From the NCBI GenBank assembly GCA_937871685.1, contig CALMOL010000512.1:3010-8394 (forward strand): a stretch of DNA of 5,385 nt, in the 5' to 3' direction. Positions 4,943 to 5,385 of this stretch are shown one piece after another; positions within the stretch are counted from its first letter, which is position 1, and every line of letters starts with the position of its first letter. This stretch comes from an uncultured Verrucomicrobiota bacterium. GTDB taxonomy: Bacteria > Verrucomicrobiota > Verrucomicrobiia > Chthoniobacterales > SZAS-18. Below the pieces are notes generated by a model. It did no database searches. It was not told the origin of the DNA and worked only from the letters and a program-made list of their open reading frames with translations. A program made the position numbers and the translations under genes.

Positions 4943-5385
4943 ATGAAATTCTCGCCTCGCGCCGTGCCGCCCGCTGCCTCCGCTGCTGAAGTCGTTGCCA
5001 CTTTCCGCGCGGCCGCCCGGGCGGCGCAGGGAAACACGGCGCCTCCGATCGAGGCGTCGCGTCGCCGTGGCCCCGCCAGCGCGCTTGCGGCGCTGTTCCT
5101 GCCGCTCACTGGACTACTCGCCGCTCCGCTGCTGGCCGTCGGCCTGAGCGCCTCCGAGACGGCCGTTGCCAAACCGGTGCAGGGCGCGCTGGCCGTCCAA
5201 GCACTCCTCACCCTGCCCAGCGCCCCCGTGGCCGTGGCCAAGTGCGAACGCGCCCACGGTGACAAGGCCGCCCCCCCCGCCGGAGAAACCACCGCCCCGC
5301 GCGTGCGCTCGGACGCCCCGCGGGCCGAGGCCCGCCGCTTCACGCCGTGCGCGCCGGTGCTGAACTGGATGGCGCCGTCTTTTTC
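4943..5385 (+). CDS. Partial hypothetical protein with one membrane segment, running off the window
   Basis: An open frame of 147 codons from the ATG at 4943, still open at the window edge, with an in-frame TGA just upstream (4925-4927). The product is very Ala/Pro-rich. It begins with a charged N-terminal part, then an Arg cluster (RRR, 40-42) followed by a hydrophobic stretch (about 45-70, ASALAALFLPLTGLLAAPLL and beyond). This could be an N-in membrane anchor. After it come a second, weaker hydrophobic part (81-99) and a proline/arginine-rich linker (about 109-132). Third codon positions are mostly G or C, in line with neighbouring genes. I do not recognise the family. The opposite-strand frame over 4888-5343 is low in complexity and less likely. 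A TTG at 4928 is an alternative start. No clear ribosome binding site is seen. Confidence 0.5.
   Translation, partial: MKFSPRAVPPAASAAEVVATFRAAARAAQGNTAPPIEASRRRGPASALAALFLPLTGLLAAPLLAVGLSASETAVAKPVQGALAVQALLTLPSAPVAVAKCERAHGDKAAPPAGETTAPRVRSDAPRAEARRFTPCAPVLNWMAPSF

Noticed and set aside
4888..5343. 151-codon minus-strand frame
   Set aside because: Low-complexity Ala/Ser/Arg product. The plus-strand frame has better codon-position bias, an upstream in-frame stop and a membrane-segment pattern.

Overview
The window looks like a piece of a high-GC Gram-negative chromosome, most likely Verrucomicrobiota and perhaps Opitutaceae-like. This is an inference. It rests on overall base composition, a remnant of dapL (LL-diaminopimelate aminotransferase, a lysine-pathway enzyme found in Chlamydiae/Verrucomicrobia among others), and a 474-residue conserved protein of the kind I recall from Bacteroidota- and Verrucomicrobia-type genomes. 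No rRNA, tRNA, CRISPR array, phage gene or intact transposase was seen.

Left part (1-1151): a UPF0114/YqhA-type inner-membrane protein on the minus strand is divergent from a glyoxalase I-like VOC protein on the plus strand, with 84 bp between their starts. Downstream of the VOC gene is a purine-rich repeat of the CACAGAGG type that runs into an imperfect hairpin. After that comes a decayed fragment of dapL covering the active-site lysine region, in three successive reading frames.

Middle (1430-3173): a polytopic membrane protein, GT-C-like in layout, starts inside the tail of the dapL fragment and looks less GC-biased than its neighbours. Next is a 208-bp stretch with no convincing gene but a predicted branched secondary structure. 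A small BrnT-like protein follows, with no BrnA partner beside it.

Right part (3154-5385): the BrnT-like gene converges on the large minus-strand gene across a perfect 24-bp inverted repeat built of GAGGATR heptamers. That repeat supplies the last codons of the small gene. The large gene belongs to a well-conserved family whose database names I consider unreliable. It is divergent, across a 234-bp region, from an open-ended plus-strand reading frame with one membrane segment that leaves the window.

The genes do not form one operon or pathway. They are short, mostly single-gene units separated by repeats and gene debris, as in a region shaped by past rearrangement. The dapL relic with the membrane gene abutting it, and the repeat elements at gene tails, are the points most worth following. 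I see no clear sign of a new defence or metabolic system.
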